A stretch of 64,000 nt of DNA, taken from Doryteuthis pealeii (taxonomy: Eukaryota > Mollusca > Cephalopoda > Myopsida > Loliginidae). The notes under the pieces were generated by a model that worked only from the letters and a program-made list of their open reading frames with translations, was not told the DNA's origin and searched no databases. Of the stretch, positions 42,770 to 54,112 are shown piece after piece (the stretch's first letter is position 1; each line of letters starts with the position of its first letter). Where the stretch lies: assembly GCA_023376005.1 (NCBI GenBank), contig CM042152.1, forward strand, positions 78,001,894 to 78,065,893. The letters are read 5' to 3'. The position numbers were made by a program, and so were the translations under genes.

Positions 42770-43130
42770 TCACAATTCTATAACCCCACCACCATAACCT
42801 TTCCTCTCATGAGCCCTCAAATGACTCATCAAACCCGCTGCAGATCCACAAAGTTTGATGCAAATATGACATAGGAAAGACGTCCTTCTCGTTGTATCAG
42901 ATGATGAAATTTGATGCTTATGCACCACCATATGTCTTTTAAGACCAGAAGCTGACTTACAGACTTTGTTACAGACTGCACAAGACATATTGTTTGTTCC
43001 TGGAATTTTCATGAATTGTCCCAGATGAGATTTCCTATGATTGACATATCCAGCATAGAAAGCAGAATTCAGCCACGTTTGACATTTCCAACCCTCCATG
43101 TTCTCTTCAATATGACAGTTATATCCCTTT
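42770..43130 (-). pseudogene. C2H2 zinc-finger fragment, probably retroelement C terminus
   Basis: Minus-strand ORF of 109 residues, open further upstream to about 43130. Two classical fingers: CAVCNKVCKSASGLKRHMVV plus H, and CHICIKLCGSAAGLMSHLRA plus H, both C-x2-C-x12-H-x3-H, about 23 residues apart. The segment is bounded by (TA)n on both sides, and no exon structure is visible. Similar paired fingers occur at the C termini of some LINE polyproteins, which I think likelier than a host transcription factor. Confidence 0.55.
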
Positions 43131-43517
43131 CGAAGTTGATATATATATATATACTAAACTTGTTGGTAAACCCTTACGGTAAGAAAAAACCGGCAAATAG
43201 TTTGATTGTAAAAATATACTACCAAACATTACCTGGGGAGAAAAAAATTTTGAAAAAAAAAAGAAAAGAAAAGACCAAGATAGTCGTACCAACCGAAAAT
43301 AATCGGTTGATACTATAATACTTGGCCAAAAGAAAAAACAATTTATATGTATATATATATATGAAAAAATAAAAAAAAATAAACCGCCAGGATACTCTAA
43401 AGCTAAAAAGTAAAGAGTGCTCAATACCTAAGTAGAGCAAATAATAAAGTTAAACCTAATGAGTCAGATATACCTACTAAAAGTTTCGTTTAATGCTTTT
43501 CAGGACAAAGATCTGAC

Positions 43518-43525
43518 ACACACAT

Positions 43526-43584
<59 letters not shown>

Positions 43585-43585
43585 A
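43518..43585. repeat. (CA)n(TA)n(GT)n compound microsatellite
   Basis: CA repeat, then TA repeat, then GT repeat: together a near-palindrome. Confidence 0.9.
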
Positions 43586-43729
43586 GTGAAAAAAGTGAAT
43601 CCGACAGTACGTGTTTTTTTTTCTAAAATATTAATTTCATATATGTGTGTGTGTGTGTATGTGTGTAATATAATGAAGGACAGTAAATAAGACAAGTGTT
43701 GGCATAGAAATAGTACCCAAAATATGATA

Positions 43730-43977
43730 ATGGCAGATTTAGCTCAGTCGGTAGAGCGTTCGGCTAGAAACCACAAGGTTCCTAGTTCGATACCGGCCTT
43801 CACCAACTCAGCGTATGAGTAGCACAGGGATCTGTGCGGTAAAGTAAGGAGCTGATGGTAGGTGTGGCGCTCCACCTCAGACGCCAAAACAATCTCCTTG
43901 GTCTAGTGCTATTGAAAAGGGAATAGACTCCCTCGCTGACTGGCTGATACCGACTTTAGGCCGCCCAATCGACTTTT
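43730..43977 (+). mobile_element. tRNA-derived SINE, family A, best preserved
   Basis: A-box TAGCTCAGTCGG, B-box-like GTTCGATACCGG, then the full family body to CTGATACCGACTTTAGGCCG. A short A-box-only fragment lies at 42585-42612. Confidence 0.87.
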
Positions 43978-44042
43978 TTTTTATTATGGATACAATTCTA
44001 CCGTTACTCAAGTTTCATGCAAATAACACAATCCTGCTTAAG

Positions 44043-44330
44043 GTCAAGTCACGTTGAAATCACCAAGATAAGTTCATGAGTTCAATACTTAGATGACCAT
44101 TTATGCAACATTTTCACCTACACAGGTATGTCTATATGTAGATATCCACAGGAGAATGTCACTTATGAGTTCGTCCTTGCCCAGAGAGTGTTTTGTGCTC
44201 ACTTCATGTTACGCAGGAATGATACTCTTCTGGATAAAAAATTGATACTGCTATGCAGCCTGCAACATGACATCAACATGACTTGATTTGGTATTAAATG
44301 ACCCGGAAAGGGTTGATGTGCCGTTAAACA
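44043..44330 (+). mobile_element. 5S rRNA-derived SINE, second copy, interrupted
   Basis: AAATCACCAAGATAAGTTCA then TTCAATACTTAGATGACC match the 5S part of 23004-23117. The shared tail GGTATTAAATGACCCGGAAA and GGGTTGATGTGCCGTTAAA is at about 44293-44325. About 130 bp between them includes an RTE fragment (44149-44196, minus strand, reading LGKDELISDILLW). Confidence 0.6.
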
Positions 44331-44389
44331 AAACAACTAACCAATCAACATAATCCTCAGACGGAAAAAAATAGTGAAAAGTGGCCAAT

Positions 44390-44575
44390 CAAGCGTTGTA
44401 TAGCAGCCGAAGTAAGGTCCAAAATGGAGTGTTGCATGTCATGAATTGCTCAGCCACCAGGGTTACATGCTTAAGCGTCACAGATCACCACTTACGTCCA
44501 ACAGGTGGTCCCACTGGGGGGGGGGGTGTCTTACCCCTCTGTAGAGGCGCAGTCGGTGTATTCTAAAGCCCTTGT
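44390..44575 (+). repeat. Dispersed repeat B, 3' fragment
   Basis: AATGGAGTGTTGCATGTCAT to CTCTGTAGAGGCGCAGTCGG and TCTAAAGCC. Confidence 0.65.
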
Positions 44576-44598
44576 AATCACAAATATGATAGAATGTA

Positions 44599-44603
<5 letters not shown>

Positions 44604-44645
<42 letters not shown>
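44604..44645. repeat. (TA)n microsatellite
   Basis: About 21 TA units just before the 166-bp palindrome. Confidence 0.9.
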
Positions 44646-44647
<2 letters not shown>

Positions 44648-44680
44648 CAAATAAAAAGTGCTCAATACGATAGTAGAGCA

Positions 44681-44846
44681 TATTGTAATAGAGGTACAAA
44701 TAATAACCTACTCGAGTTTCACCATAAGGATCTTCAGGGTTAAATCCACTGGATTAATCAAGATCTTGATTAATCCAGTGGATTTAACCCTCAAGATCCT
44801 TATGGTGAAACTCGAATAGGTTATTACTTGTACCTCTATTACAATA
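44681..44846. repeat. Near-perfect spacerless palindrome, about 166 bp
   Basis: Arms of 83 bp meet at CAAGATCTTG (44759-44768) with very few mismatches; the outer ends are TATTGTAATAGAGGTAC and its complement. It is flanked by TA repeats. Probably two fused inverted copies of a retroelement end. Confidence 0.85.
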
Positions 44847-44865
44847 TATATATACGGGAGTTCCG

Positions 44866-45050
44866 TAGGTGGCTGACGTGCTGGACTGCGACATCATAGG
44901 AAGCAAGTTCAAACTCAAGTTGTGCCATTACGTTCACTTTCGGATTAATACCCTTGGGACACCCTCACCCCCAGCTATGGGTTAGATAGTACCACTACTG
45001 TTTTTTTACAAGGATGGCTTTGAAATTAAATTGATAGAGAGCATTTCGCC
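44866..45050 (+). mobile_element. tRNA-derived SINE, another family
   Basis: A-box-like TAGGTGGCTGACGTGC, B-box-like AAGTTCAAACTC, then CCAGCTATGGGTTAGATAGT, shared with 22200-22260. Confidence 0.6.
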
Positions 45051-45229
45051 GGAGAAAATACAAATAAATATATAAATCAACAAGTAATCAAAGTTTTAAA
45101 AATTCATTGTTTCTTTTCTCTCCCTTAAATTTGTCAACGTTTTTTTGAAAGTAATATTTTGTCCCGCTTTTCAATATATTCTCGCAAAAATATATCAATT
45201 GGTCACTGCGTGTATTTCCCCTTTTTAGT

Positions 45230-45232
<3 letters not shown>

Positions 45233-45273
<41 letters not shown>
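45233..45273. repeat. (CA)n microsatellite
   Basis: About 20 CA units. Confidence 0.95.
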
Positions 45274-45274
<1 letters not shown>

Positions 45275-45625
45275 GACCTTTCATAAGCTTTCATGTCGTT
45301 TACCGCTAGTGTACATATATATCTATATACATCTCTGTCCACCGCTTGTGTGTCACTAAAGATGCTGACGCAAACAAACCGGGACAATGCGTTCAACAAG
45401 TGCGTGCATCTGTGTCTGTGTGTCGCCAAGTTGACAGATTAAAAAAAGAAAAGAAGAAATATGCAAACTTCATCTACGACACTTTATTTGTCCATCGCTC
45501 AAGATGATTTACAAAATGCGACGCTTACACAACACAGATTACCTGAACTGCTCGCTGGCTGAAACGGTCATGGCCTTCACGATGAAACTCATTAGCTCGT
45601 CTTCGAACCTAAATCATCATCGTCA

Positions 45626-46075
45626 TCAAGTCGTGCTAGTAGCACTGACATCCATGACAATCTCTCGCCAACCGCCCTTAGCATTCGTTGCCCTTGGGAG
45701 GTCCTCTACGCAGCATCCAGTATTCACGCAGAGCTGGTTAATGTTGGCTTTTGTTGGGCGGCCCACACTGGCGTGTCCATATGCTAGTTTCCAAAGGAGA
45801 ACGTCACTTATGAGTTCATCCTTGTTTCTCCAGCAATGCCCAACGTGTCTTGTTCGTCTAACTCGGATGTTCTGTGTGATAGTGGGCAAGACGCCGTACA
45901 ACTGCTTAGGGAGTTGTTTCTAAGATTTTTGTAAAAAATATCGCGCACAGCGTTCTTGCGTAGCCCCTCATCTAGCTTATTCTCTTGGCGCTTCGTTAGG
46001 ATCCATACAGCCATACGTTAGCACTGATACAACTACGGTTTGGGAGAATTATTGTCGCTTTAACTTGTGAGATTA
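45626..46075 (-). pseudogene. RTE-like LINE reverse transcriptase C-terminal fragment
   Basis: Minus strand reads RRTRHVGHCWRNKDELISDV, then VGRPTKANINQLC and GWREIVMDVSATST, about 90 residues collinear with 57131-57784. Upstream, 45900-46075 continues in other frames, so at least one frameshift is present. Confidence 0.85.
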
Positions 46076-46081
46076 GATTTC

Positions 46082-46369
46082 CATATATATTTACCAACCC
46101 CTCCGCAAGAGCATGATGTGACACAAGGTCAATTTCTTAAGCGGAGTTCAACAGGTTTGAATTCAGAGTTTTCCTTTTCTTTGACTGGTTGCCTAACCAA
46201 GGTTAAAGAGCCCAGTCTGCCCTACTATTTATCCATAGCTAGAGGGAGAGTAGGATCCATATATTTCCCAAGGGTATAAGCGCTGAAATGCAATTACCAC
46301 ATCCAGGATTTGAACTCGGGGCGACGAGTCCATTTCCCATGACTTTAACCATTACACCACGCGCTTCCA
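46082..46369 (-). mobile_element. tRNA-derived SINE, family C
   Basis: From TATATTTACCAACCCCTCCG to CTTTAACCATTACACCACGC. Confidence 0.8.
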
Positions 46370-46499
46370 TTCAGATTTCCATATGATTGATAACCTGTCT
46401 ATGGCAGGAGCTAGCATTTCAGATTTTCAAGACACTCTGGCCATTCTTCAATCTTTCAACACCGTTGTAATTTAAACAAAACGAATAAATCTGTTATTA

Positions 46500-46740
46500 T
46501 AATATTCTCGATCTCTCTGTAAGTTTTGCCAGCGTGTTCGTGCAACATTACAATTTTTGTACGCTTCTTTGAAGTAACGTCTATCGCAAACAATAGCCGT
46601 AGGACAACTAATTGACAGTCGAGACAATGGTGTCTCTGTGTAAGGCTTGCCAGTGTGTTCGTGCAGCATTACAATTTTTAGTAATGCTTCTTTGAAGTAA
46701 CGTCCATCACAAACAATGGCGGTAAATAGCGGATTCATGC
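46500..46740. repeat. Tandem duplication, about 118-bp unit
   Basis: TTCGTGCA(A/G)CATTACAATTTTT and CTTCTTTGAAGTAACGTC occur twice, about 118 bp apart. Downstream block CCCTAAAAAA...CGCTA recurs at 63310. Confidence 0.7.
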
Positions 46741-46959
46741 ATCCTGACCTCTTGCCCTAAAAAAAAAAAAACGCTAAGCGGTGCCTGCTCAAAATGTGAA
46801 CCGTGCTTGTTACGAACTCCGTAGCTGTTTGAAGGCGTTTTTCCCGACACATTAATTCGATATGAAAGCGATATTTTACTCCCCACCTAAGTCTTTTCTC
46901 GACAAGTAAATGTAAATATTTTACTAAACAAACTCTTCAAAATATTATTTTAGCGGTTT

Positions 46960-47175
46960 GAAGGCGTTTTTATCGACAAATAACCTTTTTAGTGGTTTTA
47001 AGGCGTTAAAATCAACAAGATAATGCGATAAGAAAGCGATATATATATATATATATTTCATTGATGGGTTACTACTATTTAAACATAGCGTAAGTAGAAG
47101 GCGTTTTTATCGACAAATAACTCTTTTAGTGGTTTTAAGGCGTTAAAATCAACAAGATAATGTGATAAGAAAGCG

Positions 47176-47225
<50 letters not shown>

Positions 47226-47265
47226 TTGATGGGTTACTACTATGTAAACATAGCGTAAGTAGTTA
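46960..47265 (+). repeat. Duplicated 130-bp unit with (TA)n
   Basis: GGCGTTTTTATCGACAAATA, GTGGTTTTAAGGCGTTAAAA and GATGGGTTACTACTAT each occur twice (46970-47098 and 47100-47262), separated by expanded (TA)n. Confidence 0.75.
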
Positions 47266-47319
47266 ATTCTATAGGGCTCACTATATTGTAAATATAGAGC
47301 ATTAATAGTTGTAGAAAAA

Positions 47320-47385
47320 GTTATATACCGACCGCAGTTTCGGTGCTACTATTACACCTTCATCTGCGGGTGGGGCTGAGGGACT
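47320..47385 (-). ncRNA. Hammerhead-like motif, degenerate
   Basis: Minus strand: CAGATGA (CTGATGA expected), stem II AGGTG/CACC, GAAA, A-C TGCG G-T minimal stem III and a GTC cleavage triplet in the right order. One core base deviates and inner stem I is poor. (TA)n lies alongside (47391-47411). Confidence 0.5.
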
Positions 47386-48062
47386 ACAACTATATATATA
47401 TATATATATATCTTATGTATACACATATATTTACATTTACTTGTCGGGAAATGACTTGAGGGGGGTATCAAATATCGCTTTCATATCGAATTAACACTTA
47501 GGACAAGAGGCTAGGACGTACTAATCCGCTATTTATCACAATGGCCGTAGGACAACTAAGACAATATGACTGCACATCACTGCAAATGACTTAATCTGAG
47601 GTCAAAATAGAAATCGATTGCACCCTGTCACTCCAATGGGTTTAAAACTGACCGTAATGTGAAAGAAAAAAAAGAAGGAAATTAAAGCAGTCGTTTGAAT
47701 CAATTTGCACGGGTGTACGTAGACTTTCTTAATTTACCTCACAGCTATAATATTGTTGTAAATCGAGTATCAGAGAAATAATAGAAAGAAACACAACTTG
47801 TATTATGAATAGGAAAAAAAGGTTTACTAAGTAAAGATACAAGGTAAACAGTAATTAACAATTGGTAGGCTGAATTAACAAGTCCCGTGAGATCTCGTTG
47901 TTTCTCTCTTCCAAGATTTTGTCAGACATTTGTAGGAAAAACAGAACTAAATAAAATGAATAAGGAATAACATAAATGAATAAGACCTACCCCAGCCCCG
48001 TAGGATGGGTCAAGGTGGTGCCCCGACCGCCACAAAGAGGCGACATAAGGCACACAAACATA

Positions 48063-48104
48063 CATGGGAAAGGCTAACACACACACACACACACACGTAC
48101 AGGA

Positions 48105-48162
<58 letters not shown>
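48063..48162. repeat. (CA)n and (GA)n microsatellites
   Basis: (CA)n at about 48078-48097, (GA)n at about 48106-48161. Confidence 0.9.
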
Positions 48163-48163
<1 letters not shown>

Positions 48164-48263
48164 ACGCACGAATAAGTTGGAAGAATACTAAGAGATGACT
48201 AAACAAACACACACATAAAAATATGGAAGAATACTAAGGCATTAATAAACAAACACACACATA

Positions 48264-48286
48264 CGTCTCTTCAGTGTGGCTAGACA
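48264..48286 (-). ncRNA. Half hammerhead motif (5' half only)
   Basis: Complement reads GTCTAGCCACACTGAAGAG then ACGT, identical to the 5' half of the 51779-51832 motif; the rest is missing. Confidence 0.6.
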
Positions 48287-48383
48287 TAGCAACTACACAC
48301 ACACACACACACACACAATTACAAACAAGTACAAAATACAACAGGATGGATTGACACAAGCTCTATGAGGCTCCGAACTTTTA

Positions 48384-48420
48384 GAAGCCTTCTGACGAAG
48401 GGATTTTCATCCCGAAATAT
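48384..48420 (+). ncRNA. Hammerhead-like core of another family
   Basis: CTGACGA (48392-48398), an extra A, stem II GGGAT/ATCCC, GAAA. No clear cleavage triplet. Downstream sequence (TTGTGATAGCCTTCAAAA at about 48487) links it to the palindrome family at 58832-59065. Confidence 0.4.
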
Positions 48421-48991
48421 TAAGAAAATAAAGCACAGGTAAATAAACAGCATTCTAGTTACCACATCTTTCTTTACGTATGTATTGTGATAGCCTTCAA
48501 AACCAACCGGATGGCTATATTGGGGGGGGGGGGCTTACCTCTCTGCAGAGGTGCAGTCGGTGTATTCTAAAGCCCCAATCGACAGGGCTTTATGTCATAA
48601 AAATTGATATGAAATTATGAATGAAATTCTATGTGAATAAGAAAATGTTTGTATGTATTTGTATTTGATGTCAATCAAACCAGCAGTAAAATCGGTGTTA
48701 AAAATCTTTTCAGTATTGGATGTTAAAATATTTAAAGATTGTTTTTGCTAATATAAGAATGAACGGGATGTTAATTCACAGCTAACACCTGTGCTCTTAT
48801 AATGCATTGGGCTATCCAAATGACGATAACCTAACACTGAATATTCGTTAGGAAGAAACATAAGTCAATTAATACAATATAACATTTAATTATACAATAT
48901 ACAAAGAGGAAACATTGATACCAACAATAGACCACTCCACTGACGTTACTTTATTTATTAGTATTAGGTAAGAATACTTGAAAGCATATAT

Positions 48992-49284
48992 GTATTTACC
49001 AACCCCTCCTTCCGCACGAACAAGGTGTGGCACATGGTCAATTTCTTAGGCAGAGTTTAACAGGTTTAAATTCAGTGTTTTCCTTCTCCTAGACTGGTTA
49101 CCTAGCCAAGGTTAAAGAGTCCAGTCTGCTCTACTATTTACCCATAGCTGGAGAGAGAATAGTTGGATGCATACCTTTCCCAAGGGTATTAGTGCTATGT
49201 GAAATGCAAACAGCCTCGTCCAGGATTTGAACTTGAGTCGATAAGTCCATTTCCTACTACTCTAACCATTACACCACGTACCCC
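48992..49284 (-). mobile_element. tRNA-derived SINE, family C
   Basis: Full-length style copy ending in the head at about 49250-49284 (CTAACCATTACACCACGTAC). Confidence 0.8.
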
Positions 49285-50249
49285 TAAACTTAAAAGCATA
49301 TAACTGTATCCAAAGAAATAATTATTATGTCCCAAACCATAAAAGAGTCCCAAGGGTTTCTGCGGAAGACGAAGAAATATTAAAACTAAAGGGGTGGAAA
49401 CCACTAAGTATTTTTTAGGAGATCTGGGAACAAATACAGACACCATGAAGAAGCGAAAAAGACAACGGTTTTCGCTTTTCAATGTCATGTTGGCAAAAGA
49501 GGGAGATTTTAGGGTTTACCTTGTCACGTGACCAAAACGCGCACGTAATGGAGGAAAGTCCCTTCTTCAATGTAAAAAAAAAAAAAAAAAAAAAAAGACA
49601 AGTCTATTTTGTCTCCCAACACTAAGAATGTGGAACTTTTAAAGAACTTTGGTCTTCGTGTAATATTGTCTGAAAAGTGAGATTGCGTTAGATTCCCAGA
49701 TTTTTATTTTTATTCTTGTTGTGTTAATAAATATACTAGCAGGACCTGGGGATATACCACATTATGATATTTAATTATTACAACGTTTGATATGTTTACT
49801 TAAGAGCTATTGCAATAGTTCAATATGTATAAAGTATAAAAATCTTTCTTTGTAGCATATCCATTTTCTTCACTTTCTTTCTTTATAATAAAACTGGATG
49901 GCGACACTCATAAGAAATAAGAATTCGGTGCATAAGCGACATCAGATAATCAGGATTTATATTGAACGATTTGGACAGGTTCATTTTTAACCAGAAGGTG
50001 TTGGAAGATTAATTAACATAAATATATTTTAAAGTGATGATATTTAGACGTCTAGACTGTTTAGATGAATCAATTTTTGACGAAACACAAACTTGTGCAA
50101 GTGAAAATTAATTGCAAAGGTAATATTTAAGGACACAGAGAACATTAAAAGAAATTCGTCGGTGTAGATTCACAGCAAATGAAAAGAGGCGTTTTTAAAG
50201 CGTCTTCAACCGATGAAAAACTGGTTGGTTAAGGGGGGGGGGCGATTTG

Positions 50250-51240
50250 AAAAAGAACTTTAATATTTCATACATTGTTTGTTTCTGTTATGTTTAATAC
50301 AGTTTCAGTAATTTAAGTTTCATTTATTGTTTGTTTTTTTTCTGTCTTGGTGAATACAGCTTCAGTGTTGATACTTTTTGAATACTCCTCGTATTTTGGA
50401 GAAAATCAACGTTTCATTCATTGTTCATTTCGCTCTTGGTAAATACAGCTTCAGTTTGAATACTTTCTATCACACCTTATATTTTGAAGAAAATTAACTT
50501 TTATTTTTTATTCATATTCATTTTTGTCTTGGTAAATACAGCTTCAGTCTCGATAATTTTTGAATTCATCTCGTATTTTAAAGAAACTTAACATTTCATT
50601 CATTGTTCATTTTGTCTTGGTAAAAACAGCTTCAGTTTGATACTTTTTGGACACACCTTGTATTATGAAGAAAATGAATATTATATTTCTTGTTTATTTC
50701 GGTGTTTCATCGTGATGTAATGATTGACAAGCTAGTCTCACGAATCCTGTTACTACTAGAAAGCGAGTTCAATCCTCGTTGAGTGCCCCATACTTGTGAC
50801 CTAGTGTTAAATCGTACTTGGTGGGTAAATCAGTTTTTCCATTGTTCATTTCTGTCTTGGTAAATACAGCTTCAGTCTGAATAGTTTTTGAATACCACTA
50901 GTATTTAACTATGAATGAATTGTAATTTCAGTTGTTGAAGAAAACTAACGTTTAATTCATTGTTCCTTTCTGTTTCGGTAAATAGAGCGTTAGTCTTTAT
51001 AATTTTTGAACACATCTCATATTTTGAAGAAATTAACGTTTCATTCATTATTTGGTAAATACAGTTTACAAATTAATGTTTCATTCATTGTTCCTTTCTG
51101 TCTTGGTAAATACAGCTTGAGTCTGAATACTTTTTGAATACTTGAAGAAAATTAACATTTCATTCATTGTTCATTTCTATCTTGGTAAATACAGCTAGAG
51201 TCTGAATACTTTTTGAATACCACTAGTATTCAACTATGAA
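50250..51240 (+). repeat. Diverged tandem repeat, unit about 85-95 bp
   Basis: The block CTTGGTAAATACAGCTTCAG recurs near 50350, 50440, 50530, 50615, 50860, 50980, 51105 and 51185, each followed by a TTTTTGAATAC-like stretch and TTCATTCATTGTTC. A family D SINE (50700-50825) interrupts the array. Confidence 0.85.
50700..50825 (+). mobile_element. tRNA-derived SINE, family D
   Basis: A-box-like TGTAATGATTGACAAGC, B-box GAGTTCAATCCTCGT; inserted in the tandem array. Confidence 0.65.
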
Positions 51241-51385
51241 TGAATTGTAATGTCACTTGTTACTGAACAAACGTTACTTGTTTTTGTTGTTATTGTTGTC
51301 TACAATAAAAAAACGGAAGTAAGAGTGAAGTCGTCAGCTTTTACTTAATAACGTGATACAAAGCAAATGATTTGAGTCAACAAGT

Positions 51386-51739
51386 TTGGAAGAAGATACA
51401 CCTGGCTGTGAGGTAAAGATTGGAACAGGACCACTCATGTTGGCCGTGAATAGTTGCTGCTCAGTGGCGGGCGGCGGCGGCGGTGGCGGGGGGGGAAGCG
51501 ATTTTGGGCAATGGTGGAACGAGCTTAGTGAAATCACAGACGGGGAGGGCAACTGGATCTGCTTGTACAAACATGTTGCGTCTGACCGACGAGCAATAGT
51601 TAACGTGATGACATCAGGTCAGAAGTACTCTTTTAAGTATAGAAAATTCGCTCCCGGAGGACCATTTCACATGCCGCACCTCCACCAGGTACTAAAGAGA
51701 CCAGTCTCAAAGGTACAACCTAGCATTACATACAAATGA
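51386..51739 (+). CDS. Unidentified open frame, possible coding exon
   Basis: Open for about 117 codons, but the frame begins with TTG; the first ATG is at 51439. It has a Gly run (nine residues) and a mixed, protein-like stretch including WWNELSEITDGEGNW and RKFAPGGPFHMPHLHQ. Base composition is more balanced than the flanks. A CAG|GTAC donor-like site sits at about 51688. I do not recognise the product. It could be an exon of an unseen gene, a retroelement piece or chance. Confidence 0.25.
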   Translation: MEEDTPGCEVKIGTGPLMLAVNSCCSVAGGGGGGGGGSDFGQWWNELSEITDGEGNWICLYKHVASDRRAIVNVMTSGQKYSFKYRKFAPGGPFHMPHLHQVLKRPVSKVQPSITYK

Positions 51740-51778
51740 ATGTGACCACATATGCATGCAGATATATACAGATATATA

Positions 51779-51832
51779 GTCATCCAAATACACCGTGTTT
51801 CGACGATTCACGTCTCTTCAGTGTGGCTAGAC
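51779..51832 (-). ncRNA. Hammerhead motif, degenerate cleavage side
   Basis: Minus strand: GTC, CCACA, core CTGAAGA, stem II GACG/CGTC, GAAA, then CACGGTG where CACGTGTC is expected, then TTTGG and GAC that can re-form stem I. Core and stem II are intact; the cleavage triplet is altered. Confidence 0.6.
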
Positions 51833-51839
51833 AGAGCAA

Positions 51840-51940
<101 letters not shown>

Positions 51941-52378
51941 ATGAAGAAAATGGAAATGAATCCGACAGATATGTTGAAAAGACAAAGGGAAAAATACATA
52001 TAATATTGGTATGAATGAAATTTATTATATGTTGACACGTGTTTCGACAGAAATTTGTTTATACATACAGAATTCTATTTAAAATTATTTAGAATAAAAA
52101 ATAGAAAAACATATGTTAACAGTCTGTCTTCCTTAAAGAATGTTTTGATTTTTAAAAGAAAAATGGATAAAAGAAAATATTCGAAATTGATTACGTCATA
52201 TGTTCTGAACTTTGAAAAGAATTTTTAATGTTTGAAATGGGGGAGTAAATGGGTAAGAAATCTTTGAAAAATAACAGACTTAATTGTTATGTAGTTTTGA
52301 ATTAAAAAAAAATTAAAAACTGCTAAACTCGCTTAAGAAATGACCTTGTGTCACATCCTACTTACGCAGAAGGGTTGG

Positions 52379-52480
<102 letters not shown>

Positions 52481-52494
52481 GGTGATAGAGTTTG

Positions 52495-52710
52495 ACGTGA
52501 TCAACCGTTTGATCGGAAGGTATCTCTCCACTCCGATTTTAACCTAAGTAAAGGCCAAATTGGAGTGTTGCAGGTCATGGACTGCTCAGCCACCAGGATT
52601 CTGTCCTTAACATCACGAGTCGTCACCCACGTCCAATAGGTGGCTCCATTGGGGGATTTTACCCCTCTGCAGAGGTGCAGTCGGGTATTCTACAACCCGC
52701 TGACAGAACT
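52495..52710 (+). repeat. Dispersed repeat B, 3' part
   Basis: AATTGGAGTGTTGCAGGTCA to CTCTGCAGAGGTGCAGTCGG. Confidence 0.65.
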
Positions 52711-52754
52711 AAGTTTATTATTAATTATTTACTAGCATACATAAATACTGTATA

Positions 52755-53063
52755 TAATTTAATTGTTAAATATATTTATTCGCAATAAATTAGTTTTCCT
52801 TCAAAATGAAGAATAGTCATTTACTATTTCTTTAATTTTTGATACAATTCCCTTAGTTTTTTTTATTATTGAAAATATAGTTATTTACTAAGCATAGCTT
52901 AGATGTGGCACAAGGCCAGAAGTATGGAGCGCCCGATGAGAATCAAACTCATTAACAATGGTCTGTGAATCTAACTTGCTAACCATTACACAACGTGAGG
53001 TGCCCTATTAGTAAAAAAAATATAAGAAGTTTTTTTACCATTGTGGAATAGCTGGGGGGGGGG

Positions 53064-53097
<34 letters not shown>

Positions 53098-53560
53098 GAG
53101 GATAAGGGGGGGTCCACGGTTCAAAATGTTGAGAAATCCTGACGTAGATTCTTTCATTGCAATCTCCTCGGAAGGCCGTAGATTCTCTCTGTCTTAGATT
53201 TAATTTCAAGTGAGTAATTTAATTCAATAAGTAAAATTTAATTTTCATCACTTTTCATATTAGAATAAATTTGGCAACGAACGAAAATACTGCTAATCTG
53301 TTTCTAATATTTACAGTAAACAAAGATAAACTTTAATTGTTAAATATGTTTAATTGCAATAAATTAGTTTTCCTTCAAAATAAAAGATAATCATTCACCA
53401 TTTCTTTAATTTTTTATACAATTTAAAAAAAATTAATTAGTGAAAGAATATAAGAAGCTTTTTTTGTGGAATGGCTCAGGTCCTCAAAAAATTAAGAGTT
53501 AAAAGGGTCCATGGGTTAAAAAAGGTTGAGAACCACAAGTCTACGCATAACTTTATTTAC
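52755..53560. repeat. Two related hAT-like fragments
   Basis: 52755-52860 and 53330-53440 share GCAATAAATTAGTTTTCCTT and ATTTCTTTAATTTTT. Each is followed by a GTCCA(C/T)GG(T/G)TTAAAA-like block ending GTTGAGAA, the inverted form of a hAT end. A family D SINE (52905-53005) and (CA)n (53068-53096) sit in the first. Confidence 0.5.
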
Positions 53561-54112
53561 TTCATGAAGTCTTTTCTCATACATCTTCCCAACAGTATTG
53601 TGTCGGGAATTAGCCAGACCCATAGATGAACAATCATTCGCTCCAGCGATTTTAGACAAACAATTCAAAGTGACTATAAAACTTATAACTTCTAGGATTT
53701 TAGTCACATGACTTGAACTCGTCCAATGAAAGCCAAGTTTCCAACTGACCTTAAACTGTCACTGAGTTGACATTAACAGTTAAAATCTTTAAAAATATTT
53801 TCACTCCCTCTTATATATTAGATAATCTATTTAAGATAAAGAGTTCAGTTTGCCCTGTTATTTGCTAATAGCAAGAAGTTAACTAATTCTTATTTGAAAT
53901 CTAATTTCTAACTTACAGAATTCGTCGAATTATTGCGAGAAATAAAATATATCGAAAATTATGAACCTGAAATGAAATACGTCCATAATACTAATTACGG
54001 GAACGCACCTGAAAGGTAAAATAGATTACTGTAATCTCGCACCCTGACAATTTGTTTTTAGAAGAAAAAATTACCACAAAATAATCCCTTACAAAACATG
54101 TATGTATAAATA

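Noticed and set aside
45504..45923. 139-codon plus-strand ORF
   Set aside because: Shadow of the minus-strand RTE reverse-transcriptase fragment.
46472..46738. 88-codon ORF with internal repeat
   Set aside because: It translates a 118-bp tandem duplication of a dispersed repeat; no domain.
49195..49488. 97-codon ORF
   Set aside because: Its C-terminal half translates the head of a family C SINE.
50250..51240. CRISPR-like array
   Set aside because: Units are diverged tandem repeats without unique spacers, in a eukaryotic genome.
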